Source: Paenibacillus massiliensis subsp. panacisoli DSM 21345 (lineage in GTDB: Bacteria > Bacillota > Bacilli > Paenibacillales > Paenibacillaceae). From it: a stretch of 64,000 nucleotides of DNA. The position numbers and the translations under genes were made by a program. Under the pieces are notes generated by a model, which was not told where the DNA came from, searched no databases, and saw only the letters and a program-made list of their open reading frames with translations. The stretch lies in assembly GCF_000426545.1 (NCBI RefSeq), contig NZ_AUFO01000001.1, positions 186,001-250,000 of the forward strand, read 5' to 3'. Below, piece by piece: positions 49,579 through 60,319 of this stretch (its first letter is position 1; each line of letters begins with the position of its first letter).

Positions 49579-50559
49579 GTGATTAAAGAAAAAGGTAAGG
49601 TCATTTGTTTAGGAGAAGTACTCATCGATTTTTTCTGTATGGATATTGGAACAAGTCTGATAGACGGTGACAATTTCAAGAAGCAGGCGGGAGGAGCACC
49701 TGCAAATGTCAGTGCAGCTATAGCTCGTTTAGGCGGGCATTCTTTGTTTGCAGGGAAGGTGGGGGATGATCCTTTCGGACACTTCTTAAAGCAGACACTG
49801 GATCGATATCATGTCGACACGAGCATGCTTAGATTTGACCAGTCAGCTCCAACTACGATAGCTTTTGTCTCTTTAGACAAGAATGGTGAGCGCGATTTTG
49901 TATTCCATCGCGGTGCTGACGCTAATATTAGTTTAGAGGACATGGATTGGAATAAACTGTGTCAAGCAGCGATTATTCACTTCGGATCGGCGACTGCCAT
50001 GATGGATGAGCCATTCAGGCAGACTTATTTTGATGCCATGGAGGAGGCTAGTAAACATGATTGCTTTGTCTCCTTTGACCCTAATTATCGGGTGGATTTG
50101 TGGCTTGAACGTATCGAGGAATTTATTGTGTTTTCAAAGCGAGGAATCGCCATGTCTGACTTGGTTAAGGTGAGCGAGGAGGAGCTTCAAATAATTACAG
50201 GCTTAACGGAGAGAGAAGCTGCAGTGGATTCCTTGCATCGATGGGGTGCAAAGCGTGTTGCTGTAACGCTCGGTAAGGCAGGTACATATATTTCCGACGA
50301 AGTGAACGCAGTTCAGGTTCCAAGCTATCCCGTTCGATCAATTGACTCAACGGGTGCTGGGGATGCTTTTGTTGGAGCACTACTCTATCAAATTAGCATG
50401 GTAAATCATGAAGAGGAATTAACGTTTGAAATTTTAAAGGATCATGTTCAATTTGCAAATAAAGTAGCTGCGATAGTCTGCACAAAGGTTGGCGCCATTT
50501 CATCACTTCCAACGTTAAACGAAGTGAATGAATTTTTGAGACATAACTATCCAATTTAG
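49579..50559 (+). CDS. Fructokinase, PfkB family
   Basis: It phosphorylates free fructose released by GH32. The protein has the PfkB signatures GGAPANVSAAIARLGGHSLFAGKVGDD near the N-terminus (substrate lid region) and DSTGAGDAFVGALL near residue 255-270 (ATP site, catalytic Asp). The open frame extends to GTG 49546, with another GTG at 49570; GGAGAGG is best placed for GTG 49579, giving 326 aa, normal for the family. A LacI operator lies upstream. Confidence 0.88.
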   Translation: MIKEKGKVICLGEVLIDFFCMDIGTSLIDGDNFKKQAGGAPANVSAAIARLGGHSLFAGKVGDDPFGHFLKQTLDRYHVDTSMLRFDQSAPTTIAFVSLDKNGERDFVFHRGADANISLEDMDWNKLCQAAIIHFGSATAMMDEPFRQTYFDAMEEASKHDCFVSFDPNYRVDLWLERIEEFIVFSKRGIAMSDLVKVSEEELQIITGLTEREAAVDSLHRWGAKRVAVTLGKAGTYISDEVNAVQVPSYPVRSIDSTGAGDAFVGALLYQISMVNHEEELTFEILKDHVQFANKVAAIVCTKVGAISSLPTLNEVNEFLRHNYPI

Positions 50560-50601
50560 TAACTCAACTTTTGCACTTGAAAACTCTGAGATATTAAATT
50601 A

Positions 50602-50639
50602 TAGCCACATAACGGCTGAATACATCCGTCATGTGGCTA
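50602..50639. terminator. Hairpin between convergent genes
   Basis: TAGCCACATAACGG (50602-50615) pairs with CCGTCATGTGGCTA (50626-50639) with one mismatch. No clear T-run follows on either strand, so it may be a weak bidirectional terminator. Confidence 0.5.
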
Positions 50640-50721
50640 ATGAATTGGTCAAATCAGCATCAGCAGCAGACCGGTGATGGAGGCACGGCACTCACATTAA
50701 TCACTTAATATGTTCAAGGTC

Positions 50722-52269
50722 CTAATAACCTGATTCCGGGCTAGTTAGATTGTCCAGCATATCATAATGCGTTCGCTGCAATGGTTTCTCTGCCGGGCCT
50801 TCGATAACATCCCCCGTATAGGAGAACCTCGATCCATGACAAGGACAATCCCATGTCCGGTCTCCGGCATTCCAGTTCACCTCACAGCCAACATGCGTAC
50901 AGGTCGTATCGACAATGTGAAGCTGTCCTTCCTGATCACGGTAGGCTCCTTTTCGTTCCCCATGCAGCGTAATGACGGCCCCTTGATCTTTTGCCAGATC
51001 CTGCGGCATAATCTCCGACGTCTCCAGCTTCCCTTTGATCAGATGCTTGACGACATTCGCATTTTCCTTGACCAAAGTCTTGAGACTCGGATCGGGGGTG
51101 AAGCGCAACGGCGTATACAGATCGGTATAAGGGTTGTCTTTACCCAAGACTAGATCCTTGAGAAGCTGAGCAGCTGCTGTACTATTCGTCATTCCCCATT
51201 TACGGAAACCGGTTGCGATCAGGACCCGCGGCTGGGAGGAGGTAATCGGACCAACATAGGGCAGCTTGTCCAGCGTCACCAGATCCTGAGTTGACCAGCG
51301 AAATACGATGCTCTCCAGTCCCAGCACCTCCTGAGTGAAGCTCTCCAGTGCCTGGTAGTGTGTCTCCGTATCCTCTCCTTGCCCGGCTTTATGGCTGTCG
51401 CCTCCGATGAGCACCAGCGTATCATTGCCATGCTGTACTGACCGAAGTGACCGGCTTGGCTGATCGATACTCAGGTACATCCCGCCCGGATAGGGCTTCT
51501 TGGTCTTGCATGCAAGGACATACGAGCGATCGGCATGCATTCTTGCCGAATACAGCCCAGTTCCCTCGTAGAAGGGGAAGTGGGAGCAAGCAATAACATG
51601 ACTTCCCGTTACATTCGGTCCATTACGGGTAAGGACGGCGATCTGTTCACCATCTTCTTTTACATTGACTGCCGTGGTGTGCTCGAAAATAAGACCGCCA
51701 GCCTCTACGAACTGTTGTACCAGGTGCTTCAAATATTTCAGAGGATGGAACTGTGCCTGGTTGTCCATCTTAAGCGCTTTGTATATCTTGAGGTCAAAGG
51801 GGATACTGTCGACCAATTCGCCTGTAATACCCAGTTGATCATAAGCCTTGTACTCCGTCTCTAGCTTATGTGCAGATTGCTCAGTCGTCGCATACAAATA
51901 TGCATCTTGCGTAAGGAGCTCGCAATTAATCTGCTGCTCCCGAATCGTGTGCTCGATAAATTGCTTGGCTGCCATATTAGCCTCGTAGTAATGTCTGGCC
52001 TTGGTAGCTCCGAAATGTTGGATCAGCTCATCGTAAATCAGATCATGCTGTGCAGTGATCTTGGCCGTAGTGTGCCCTGTTGTGCCGTTTAGCAGCGTGT
52101 CGGCTTCCAGCAATGCGACCTTGACGCCTTCCTTGGCTAGCAGGTAAGCCGTTGTGATACCTGCCATTCCGCCGCCTACAATCACAGCATCCACCTGCAC
52201 ATCTTCTTCTAATGCCTTGAACGCTGGTAAATCGATGGAATCTCGCCACAGCGGTTCTGGAAAAGTCAC
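50722..52269 (-). CDS. FAD-dependent oxidoreductase with C-terminal Rieske [2Fe-2S] domain
   Basis: A 515-aa two-domain protein. The N-terminal 380 residues form a DAO-type flavoprotein with VDAVIVGGGMAGITTAYLLA (about 26-45) and LLNGTTGHTTAKITAQHDLIY. The C-terminal 100 residues form a Rieske domain with CTHVGC and CPCHGSRFSYTGDVIEGPA, giving two Cys and two His for the iron-sulphur cluster. It resembles Bacillus YhfW. The substrate is not known. It stands alone, facing away from the LacI-GH4 pair. Confidence 0.9.
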   Translation of the reverse strand: MTFPEPLWRDSIDLPAFKALEEDVQVDAVIVGGGMAGITTAYLLAKEGVKVALLEADTLLNGTTGHTTAKITAQHDLIYDELIQHFGATKARHYYEANMAAKQFIEHTIREQQINCELLTQDAYLYATTEQSAHKLETEYKAYDQLGITGELVDSIPFDLKIYKALKMDNQAQFHPLKYLKHLVQQFVEAGGLIFEHTTAVNVKEDGEQIAVLTRNGPNVTGSHVIACSHFPFYEGTGLYSARMHADRSYVLACKTKKPYPGGMYLSIDQPSRSLRSVQHGNDTLVLIGGDSHKAGQGEDTETHYQALESFTQEVLGLESIVFRWSTQDLVTLDKLPYVGPITSSQPRVLIATGFRKWGMTNSTAAAQLLKDLVLGKDNPYTDLYTPLRFTPDPSLKTLVKENANVVKHLIKGKLETSEIMPQDLAKDQGAVITLHGERKGAYRDQEGQLHIVDTTCTHVGCEVNWNAGDRTWDCPCHGSRFSYTGDVIEGPAEKPLQRTHYDMLDNLTSPESGY

Positions 52270-52658
52270 TTGTATCCCTCCAAATTATTGTATGTACTTA
52301 CTGGATAGGATTGGCGATTTCAGCATTTTTAAACGGGAGGAGGCACCCTGAGGACGAGCGACTTTAATGGAGGCAAGAAACGTCATATCACGGGTAGCTT
52401 CTATTTCGCGAGAAATTTAATAGAATTTTCCAAGGGAACTTTGTTACGATGCAGGCAAGAAGAGATTCTGATTCTACAAGCATCTGAGGAGATGAATAAT
52501 GTGACCATGTCCAATGAACAACTGAATGCATGCCTGAATATACGGAGACGCTGGTTACTCCATCGTGTCGGTATGCCAAGCTCATGATTAACGAGAATGC
52601 TGCATGCTATCTTCATTTCCGGTAGGCCACAAAGTTTATATCATCGGTATTATGTCTT
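52270..52658. other. Intergenic region with one weak open frame
   Basis: A plus-strand frame stays open from about 52333 to a TGA at 52585-52587. Its end reads EEILILQASEEMNNVTMSNE and NACLNIRRRWLLHRVGMPSS, which looks helical and coding-like, but the only in-frame ATG (52492) leaves 31 residues. It may be a short unrecognised gene using TTG 52441, or a remnant. Nothing else was found. Confidence 0.3.
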
Positions 52659-53627
52659 TTATGTTGAATGCCGTTCAATCAGGCGATACTCCAGGGGAGC
52701 CACAGCTTCCTGTCTGTCATTCAGCATGTTGTGTATGATGACGAATGCATTCTCTGCCTGCTGCTGAACGGGATAATGAATGGTAGTCAGATCAAGCAGA
52801 TGCGCCACCTCCGTATTGTTGAAGCCCATAATTCCCACTTCTCCTGGAGCGGATATTCTCATCCGGTGCAGAGCGGTTATGCAGCCCGCGGCCACCTCAT
52901 CCGTTGCGCAGAATATAGCATCGGGCCGATGCGTCTGTGCTATCCACCATGAGGCGAGCTCTTCACCGTCTCGAGTGGAGGTCTTGTCCTGAAAGAGAGG
53001 GAAATCATCTGCTGTGATCTGACGTCGATGTGCAAAATCAGCGTAAGCACGTCTACGCTCCAGCGTATTCAGACCTGTAGACATCGGATAGACATTGAGA
53101 ATATTGCGATATCCCTTGGCGTACAGATGCTCCAGTCCTGTCGCGTAGGCGTCATACTGATCCATAAATACGGATGGAATACGCTCATTCTCAAGCCGCT
53201 GCCAGGTCACAATAGGCCCGTATTTCGTATAGGATTCAATGACCTCCCATTCATTTGTCCGCAGCACAAATACGAGCGCATCCAATTGCTTGCGCTTTAG
53301 CATCTCTAGGGCCACATGCTCTTTGCCTGCGTCTCCATTAGTAATGAATAGCGTAATGTTAAATCCGTATTTCTCCGCCGCCAGATTAAACGCATCAAGG
53401 AAGCTAATAAGCAGCGGACTGAAGGTGACGGAAATGATCCCGATAAGATGGGTGGCTCCTTTTTTCAGCGTAATCGCATTTCCGTTGGGGACATAGTCCA
53501 GCTGCTCCATGATCATGAGTACCTTTTGACGTGTGGTCTCACTTACATAGGGGTAGTTATTCAAGACCCGTGAGACGGTTGCTGTTGATACACCTGCCAT
53601 GCGGGCGATTTGTTGAATGTTTGGCAT
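52659..53627 (-). CDS. LacI-family repressor, probable regulator of the GH4 gene
   Basis: A 322-aa regulator with the N-terminal LacI helix-turn-helix NIQQIARMAGVSTATVSRVLNNYPYVSETTR and a sugar-binding-protein-like effector domain (HLIGIISVTFSPLLISFLDAFN, PDAIFCATDEVAAGCITALHRM, GIMGFNNTE). It is divergent from the GH4 gene, and the palindrome TGTAATGCATTACA between the GH4 -35 and -10 is the likely operator. AGGTG lies before the ATG. Confidence 0.88.
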   Translation of the reverse strand: MPNIQQIARMAGVSTATVSRVLNNYPYVSETTRQKVLMIMEQLDYVPNGNAITLKKGATHLIGIISVTFSPLLISFLDAFNLAAEKYGFNITLFITNGDAGKEHVALEMLKRKQLDALVFVLRTNEWEVIESYTKYGPIVTWQRLENERIPSVFMDQYDAYATGLEHLYAKGYRNILNVYPMSTGLNTLERRRAYADFAHRRQITADDFPLFQDKTSTRDGEELASWWIAQTHRPDAIFCATDEVAAGCITALHRMRISAPGEVGIMGFNNTEVAHLLDLTTIHYPVQQQAENAFVIIHNMLNDRQEAVAPLEYRLIERHST

Positions 53628-53717
53628 CTGTGTTCACCTCAGCATCAAGCATAACACAGTTCGGGAAGCGGCTACAAAGCAGATCATACCGTTATTTCAT
53701 GAAGTTGAATTTAGTGC

Positions 53718-53746
53718 TTGACCTGTAATGCATTACATACATTACA
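53718..53746 (+). promoter_or_regulatory. GH4 promoter with operator in the spacer
   Basis: TTGACC (53718-53723) is followed at once by the perfect palindrome TGTAATGCATTACA (53724-53737) and then an ATTACA-type -10 (53741-53746). A repressor bound here would directly block RNA polymerase. A repeated CATTACAT extends the site to the right. Confidence 0.6.
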
Positions 53747-53790
53747 TTGGGAGTGTAGAGAGATTCAATACCATTTCAGGAGGGTGACCT

Positions 53791-55116
53791 ATGAAAAACG
53801 GAATAAAGATCGTAACCATTGGCGGCGGCTCCAGCTACACTCCGGAGCTTATTGAAGGTTTTATTAAGCGCTATCAAGAACTTCCTATTCGGGAATTATG
53901 GCTTGTTGATATTGAAGAGGGTAAGGAAAAGCTGGAAATTGTAGGGGCGATGGCACAACGCATGGTCAAGGCAGCAGGGATTGATTGCGAGGTTCATTTG
54001 ACGTTGAATCGTCGTGAAGCACTGCAGAATGCAGATTTTGTCACCACGCAATTCCGTGTAGGTCAGATGGACGCTCGTATTAAGGATGAGATGATTCCAC
54101 TGAAGCATGGGCAAATTGGGCAGGAGACGAATGGAGCAGGGGGGATGTTCAAGGCCTTCCGTACGATTCCTGTGATTCTACAAATTGTGGAGGATATGAA
54201 GGAGCTGTGTCCGAACGCCTGGCTGATCAACTTCACCAATCCGGCAGGGATGGTTACCGAGGCAGTGCTCCGTTATGGACAGTGGGAACGGGTCATCGGC
54301 TTATGCAACGTCCCGATCATGGCTACGAAGACCGAAGCGGCCGTGCTGGGCAAAGCGGAGGAAGAGCTGTTCTTCAAATTCGCGGGCATTAATCACCTGC
54401 ACTGGCACAAGATCTATGATCAAGCTGGACAGGAGCTTACAGGAGAAGCGATCGACAAGATGTATGGTCCTGATGCCGAGCCTGAGAAGATGGTGGAGAA
54501 TATTAGAAACATGCGTTTCCTGCACGAGCAGCTTGTTCAATTGAAAATGCTGCCTTGTCCATACCATCGGTACTACTACATGACAGATGCGATGCTGAAG
54601 GAAGAGCTGGAGGAGGCGCAAAAAGAAGGCACACGCGGCCAAGTCGTCAAGCGTCTGGAGGAAAGTCTGTTCGAGCTCTACAAGGATCCGAATCTGGATT
54701 ACAAGCCTAAGGAATTGGAGCAACGGGGTGGAGCTTATTACAGTGATGCTGCCTGTGAGATCATTAACTCTATTTATAACAATAAAGGAACGCTTATGGT
54801 CGTCAGCACACGCAATAACGGTGCGATCCCGGATCTGCCTAAGGAAAGTGCTATCGAAATCACCAGCATGATTACGGCTCATGGTGCCGAACCTGTTCAT
54901 TTTGGTTCCTTCCCTCCGGCGCAGCGGGGCTTGCTTCAGGTGATGAAGGCTATGGAGGAGCTTACGATTGAAGCGGCTGTTACTGGGGATTATGGTACCG
55001 CATTGCAGGCATTTACGCTCAATCCACTGGTGCAAAGCGGGGACTTAGCCAAGGCATTATTGGATGAAATGCTGGAGGCGCATCAACAGCATTTGCCACA
55101 GTTTCAGTCCAAATGA
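53791..55116 (+). CDS. GH4 6-phospho-beta-glucosidase (LicH/CelF type)
   Basis: A 441-aa enzyme that uses NAD+ and a divalent metal to hydrolyse phosphorylated disaccharides. The NAD site is VTIGGGSSYTPELIEGFI at the N-terminus; metal ligands are the Cys in IGLCNVPI (near 172) and the His in INHLHWHKIYD (near 201); QFRVGQMDARIKDE and GQETNGAGGMFKAFRTIPV are characteristic of the phospho-beta-glucosidase subgroup. GGAGGGTG lies before the ATG. The usual partner PTS permease is not in the window, so the phosphorylated substrate must come from elsewhere. An alpha-specific member cannot be fully excluded. Confidence 0.88.
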   Translation: MKNGIKIVTIGGGSSYTPELIEGFIKRYQELPIRELWLVDIEEGKEKLEIVGAMAQRMVKAAGIDCEVHLTLNRREALQNADFVTTQFRVGQMDARIKDEMIPLKHGQIGQETNGAGGMFKAFRTIPVILQIVEDMKELCPNAWLINFTNPAGMVTEAVLRYGQWERVIGLCNVPIMATKTEAAVLGKAEEELFFKFAGINHLHWHKIYDQAGQELTGEAIDKMYGPDAEPEKMVENIRNMRFLHEQLVQLKMLPCPYHRYYYMTDAMLKEELEEAQKEGTRGQVVKRLEESLFELYKDPNLDYKPKELEQRGGAYYSDAACEIINSIYNNKGTLMVVSTRNNGAIPDLPKESAIEITSMITAHGAEPVHFGSFPPAQRGLLQVMKAMEELTIEAAVTGDYGTALQAFTLNPLVQSGDLAKALLDEMLEAHQQHLPQFQSK

Positions 55117-55256
55117 TGAACGCAATTCCTCATTACGAAAATATTATGAACAATACGCATCTCTGTAAATAGAACACAAGGGATAAATGCATCTGCTATC
55201 CTGTTTACAGTAGAGAAACTGCAATGCCGCCTACAATAGAGAAAGTGAAATAGAAG

Positions 55257-55313
55257 ACAGCCTGTAAGCCTGTAGATTCCTAGCCGGAACCCATAGGTTA
55301 CAGGCTGTTTTTA
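55257..55313 (+). terminator. Terminator after the GH4 gene
   Basis: ACAGCCTGTAA (55257-55267) pairs perfectly with TTACAGGCTGT (55298-55308), followed by TTTT. The 30-base loop can itself fold in part. Confidence 0.78.
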
Positions 55314-55380
55314 TACACTTTTTGACAAATGCTTGGTTATTGCATAATTCATGATTCGTTAATAAGTTCGTGATAAGTTC

Positions 55381-55457
55381 AAGATCAGTTCAAGATCAGT
55401 TCAAGATCAGTTCAAGATCAGTTCAAGATCAGTTCAAGATCAGTTCAAGATCAGTTC
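55381..55457. repeat. Tandem array, seven perfect copies of an 11-base unit
   Basis: AAGATCAGTTC is repeated seven times without change, flanked by partial copies (TGATAAGTTC before, AGTTC after). It lies directly past the stop codon of the M4 protease gene (10 bases away), so it would be in the 3' end of that mRNA. The perfect identity suggests recent slippage expansion. Confidence 0.93.
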
Positions 55458-55467
55458 AGTTCATGCT

Positions 55468-57231
<1,764 letters not shown>

Positions 57232-57616
57232 TTATACACTCTCCCAAAAGAAAATTAGTTGTCTCTAATCTGCCGATCTAGCATCAGTAATGCTAGACGG
57301 TCACTCTAAAACGAAGCAGCTTTAGCAGGTACGGGAAGAAAAGTGAAGTAACGCATGAAGAGGAATAACTAAGGTGCAGAAGAGTTGTGAATCTGAATAC
57401 AGGAGTAAGAGTCGTGGCAAGTAAGCCGGGCACTCCTCCCTTCAAGGATCGGATGGGTGCGGAGCTGGGATGAAGAAGGGGTTAAGGTTCGTTGATACAT
57501 AAAAGTAATTATTTGTAAACCCTTCGAATCTGAAACTGATAGTATCATAGAATTATAGTTTCGAAAAGAGGTTTTTTGAAATTTTTTGTAAAAAATCCGT
57601 TATAAGGAGAAGTGGC

Positions 57617-57769
57617 ATGAGTCGAAATATGCTATGGAAGAAAAAGGAGGGCTCATTTCCTAATCATGTAACAGGCTTGATTTGGCTAAATAGTCGTTCG
57701 ATTTGGCCATGGTTCTACCGCAGGGGTAGTGATAGGATTAGCATATCTGAATGTTTGCGAAATGGATAA
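57617..57769 (+). CDS. Possible small protein, 50 aa
   Basis: ATG 57617 has a good AAGGAG seven bases upstream, and the frame reads MSRNMLWKKKEGSFPNHVTG and then Trp/Ser/Arg-rich residues to a TAA. No family is recognised and composition is unusual (four Trp), so it may be chance. Listed because of the ribosome site. Confidence 0.22.
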   Translation: MSRNMLWKKKEGSFPNHVTGLIWLNSRSIWPWFYRRGSDRISISECLRNG

Positions 57770-57867
57770 CAGAATTAGACAACGGAAATGAAAAATAGAA
57801 ATGAATAACAGTAATAATCAACATACAAGGAGGCTCTATACAAGGAGCTTCTTTGTGACTGGATTTG

Positions 57868-57881
57868 TGAAAGCGTTTCGA
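57868..57881 (+). promoter_or_regulatory. cre-like CcpA site before the GH67 gene
   Basis: TGAAAGCGTTTCGA agrees with the cre core TGNAANCGNW. It lies about 120 bases before the GH67 start. Xylan-use genes in Firmicutes are commonly CcpA-repressed, which supports the call. Confidence 0.55.
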
Positions 57882-57989
57882 AAAATGTGAAATCCTGACC
57901 CTGATATGCCGAGCCATGAACCATGCTCTTATCGAACGTCTGAGCAACGTTATTACGCTATCAATCTGGTAATCCTGAGGAGGGTACAT

Positions 57990-60095
57990 ATGATGACTAA
58001 CCCTGTTTCCGAGCCATTAGAGCACATGAAGGCACATGGCTATGATGCTTGGTTAAGCTACGAATCGTCGCTGCCTATCGCTACTGCGGCTCAATATCGC
58101 CCCTGGTGTGGTGCAATCTATGTCAGCGAGCCGCATGCGACCATAGAGGCCGCGGCTATAGAGCTGCAGCGGGGTATTACATCCATGCTGGATGTTCATA
58201 CCGAGATAAGCACCGCTACAACGGATCAGCCGCATATTGCGCTGGGAACTTTCGGCGGAATGTTTGGGAAAGATTCCAGTTACCCGGCGGAGTTATTTAC
58301 CTCAACCGATCGTGAATCTACTGGAGCAGAAGGCTTTGTCATCCGTACATGTCATGCTGAGCGCTGCATTGCCATTGGAGCTGCTGGGCCTGTCGGGGTG
58401 CTGTATGGTGTGTATCATTTATTACGTCATATGGGAACAGGACGACCATTGAATACGCTTGATGAGGCGGTTGTCCCGGTCAACGGTCTGAGAATGCTCG
58501 ATCATTGGGACAACATGGATGGCAGTATTGAGCGGGGCTATGCAGGTCCGTCCTTTCTGTACGAGCAGCATCAGTTCACGGCCAATCAGGAACGATTACG
58601 CGATTATGCCAGATTAATGTCCTCTATCGGCATCAATGCGATTTGTATCAATAATGTGAATGTCCATCAGCAGGAGACACAGCTGATCACTCCGCGTTAT
58701 CTTCCAGATGTTGCGAAGCTTGCGGAGGTGTTCCGAATCTATGGTATTCAGCTATATCTGAGCATTAACTTTGCCAGTCCGCTGGAGTTGGGTGGCCCTG
58801 AGACGGCAGATCCCTTGAATGATGCAGTCCGACGGTGGTGGACGGAAAAGGCTGCAGAAATCTATGCATTCATCCCGGACTTTGGCGGTGTTGTGGTCAA
58901 GGCAGACTCAGAGAATCGCCCTGGTCCGTTCACTTATGGACGCAATCACGCGGATGGGGCGAATATGCTGGCAGAGGCGCTCCAGCCATACGGCGGTATC
59001 GTTATCTGGCGCTGCTTTGTATACAATTGCAAACAGGATTGGCGGGATCGCTCAACAGATCGAGCCCGGGCGGCGTATGATCATTTTAAGCCGCTGGACG
59101 GTCAGTTCCACGATAATGTCGTGCTGCAGATTAAGAATGGACCGCTGGATTTTCAGGTGCGGGAGCCTGTGTCGCCGCTGCTCGGTGGCATGGAGCATAC
59201 TCATCAAATATTGGAGTTTCAGATTACCCAGGAATATACCGGGCAGCAGCGACATGTCTGCTATCTGGTACCGCAGTGGAAGGAGATTCTGGAATTCGAT
59301 ACGTGTGCACAAGGCAAATATGCTCCAGTGAAGCATGTGGTGGATGGGTCGTTGTGGGAGCGGGCACGAAATGGGATAGCAGCCGTGACCAACGTAGGCG
59401 CAGACTGGAACTGGACCGGGCATTTGCTGGCACAGGCGAATCTGTATGGCTATGGACGGCTTGCCTGGAATCCTGACTTGAGTGCAGAGGCCATTGCGGA
59501 GGAATGGGTGAAGCTAGTCTTTGGCCTGGATGAACTCGTAGTCAGTGCCATCACGCAGATGCTGATGGATTCGTGGCCGATCTACGAGTCGTATACCTCC
59601 CCGCTCGGAGTAGGCTGGATGGTGAATCCGGATCATCATTATGGTCCCAACGTGGACGGATATGAATACTCGAAGTGGGGCACATATCACTACGCAGATA
59701 GCAAAGGGATTGGAGTTGACCGCACAGTCCATTCTGGTAGCGGCTATAGCTCACAGTATATGGGGACGAATGCTGAGCGTTACGAGTCACTGGAGCAATG
59801 TCCAGATGAGCTGCTGTTATTTTTCCACCATGTTCCCTATGAACACCGCTTGAAGTCAGGCACAACCGTCATTCAGCATATCTATGATACTCATTTCGCA
59901 GGTGCGGACAGAGCAGCAGCACTGCTGTCCACTTGGCGGGAGCTACAGGGACGCATGAAGCAGACTTATTTTGAGCAGGTGGAGGCTAGGCTGGAGGAGC
60001 AAGCGGAGCATGCCAAGGAATGGAGGGACCAAATTAATACGTATTTCTACCGTAAGAGTGGTATTGAGGACCGCGAGCGGCGAATAATCTATTAA
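57990..60095 (+). CDS. aguA: Alpha-glucuronidase, GH67
   Basis: It removes (4-O-methyl)glucuronic acid from the end of imported xylo-oligosaccharides. The protein of 701 aa fits the family in length and has [71 protein letters not shown] (acid Glu region) and [21 protein letters not shown] (general base region). No signal peptide, so it is cytoplasmic as usual. GAGGAGGG lies five bases before ATG 57990; the next codon is also ATG. It stands alone, without xylan transporter or xylanase genes beside it, and has a cre-like site upstream. Confidence 0.94.
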   Translation: MMTNPVSEPLEHMKAHGYDAWLSYESSLPIATAAQYRPWCGAIYVSEPHATIEAAAIELQRGITSMLDVHTEISTATTDQPHIALGTFGGMFGKDSSYPAELFTSTDRESTGAEGFVIRTCHAERCIAIGAAGPVGVLYGVYHLLRHMGTGRPLNTLDEAVVPVNGLRMLDHWDNMDGSIERGYAGPSFLYEQHQFTANQERLRDYARLMSSIGINAICINNVNVHQQETQLITPRYLPDVAKLAEVFRIYGIQLYLSINFASPLELGGPETADPLNDAVRRWWTEKAAEIYAFIPDFGGVVVKADSENRPGPFTYGRNHADGANMLAEALQPYGGIVIWRCFVYNCKQDWRDRSTDRARAAYDHFKPLDGQFHDNVVLQIKNGPLDFQVREPVSPLLGGMEHTHQILEFQITQEYTGQQRHVCYLVPQWKEILEFDTCAQGKYAPVKHVVDGSLWERARNGIAAVTNVGADWNWTGHLLAQANLYGYGRLAWNPDLSAEAIAEEWVKLVFGLDELVVSAITQMLMDSWPIYESYTSPLGVGWMVNPDHHYGPNVDGYEYSKWGTYHYADSKGIGVDRTVHSGSGYSSQYMGTNAERYESLEQCPDELLLFFHHVPYEHRLKSGTTVIQHIYDTHFAGADRAAALLSTWRELQGRMKQTYFEQVEARLEEQAEHAKEWRDQINTYFYRKSGIEDRERRIIY

Positions 60096-60182
60096 GCCTG
60101 TCTATGTGGCAATAGCTACGAACGTGCGGGAGGATTGTCGTCTAGGTAGCACCTTGACTGAATATGATTTCAGTATGTAGTC

Positions 60183-60222
60183 TGTAATTATAGCCTTGGT
60201 ATGTAATTATAGCTTTAGTATG
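60183..60222. repeat. Two copies of a 19-base direct repeat
   Basis: GTAATTATAGCCTTGGTAT is followed directly by GTAATTATAGCTTTAGTAT, with a partial third copy. It lies in the 3' region after the GH67 gene and before the terminator. Confidence 0.6.
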
Positions 60223-60266
60223 TAATGATAACGTATTATGTAAGATAACTATAGGTAGTAAAAAGG

Positions 60267-60298
60267 AAGCCTGCACTACTTGTGCAGGCTTATTTTTC
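60267..60298. terminator. Bidirectional terminator between GH67 and MFS genes
   Basis: AAGCCTGCAC (60267-60276) pairs perfectly with GTGCAGGCTT (60282-60291), followed by ATTTTT on the plus side; the minus side also has a T-rich tail. Confidence 0.87.
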
Positions 60299-60319
60299 GT
60301 TGAAGTATGGCTCCAGCAA

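Larger units (their letters stand above)
55117..55467. other. Intergenic region between GH4 and protease genes
   Basis: Holds the GH4 terminator (55257-55313) and an 11-base tandem array (55381-55457). No gene seen. Confidence 0.7.

Noticed and set aside
55381..55457. CRISPR-like array
   Set aside because: Units are 11 bases, directly adjacent and without spacers, and no cas genes exist in the window.
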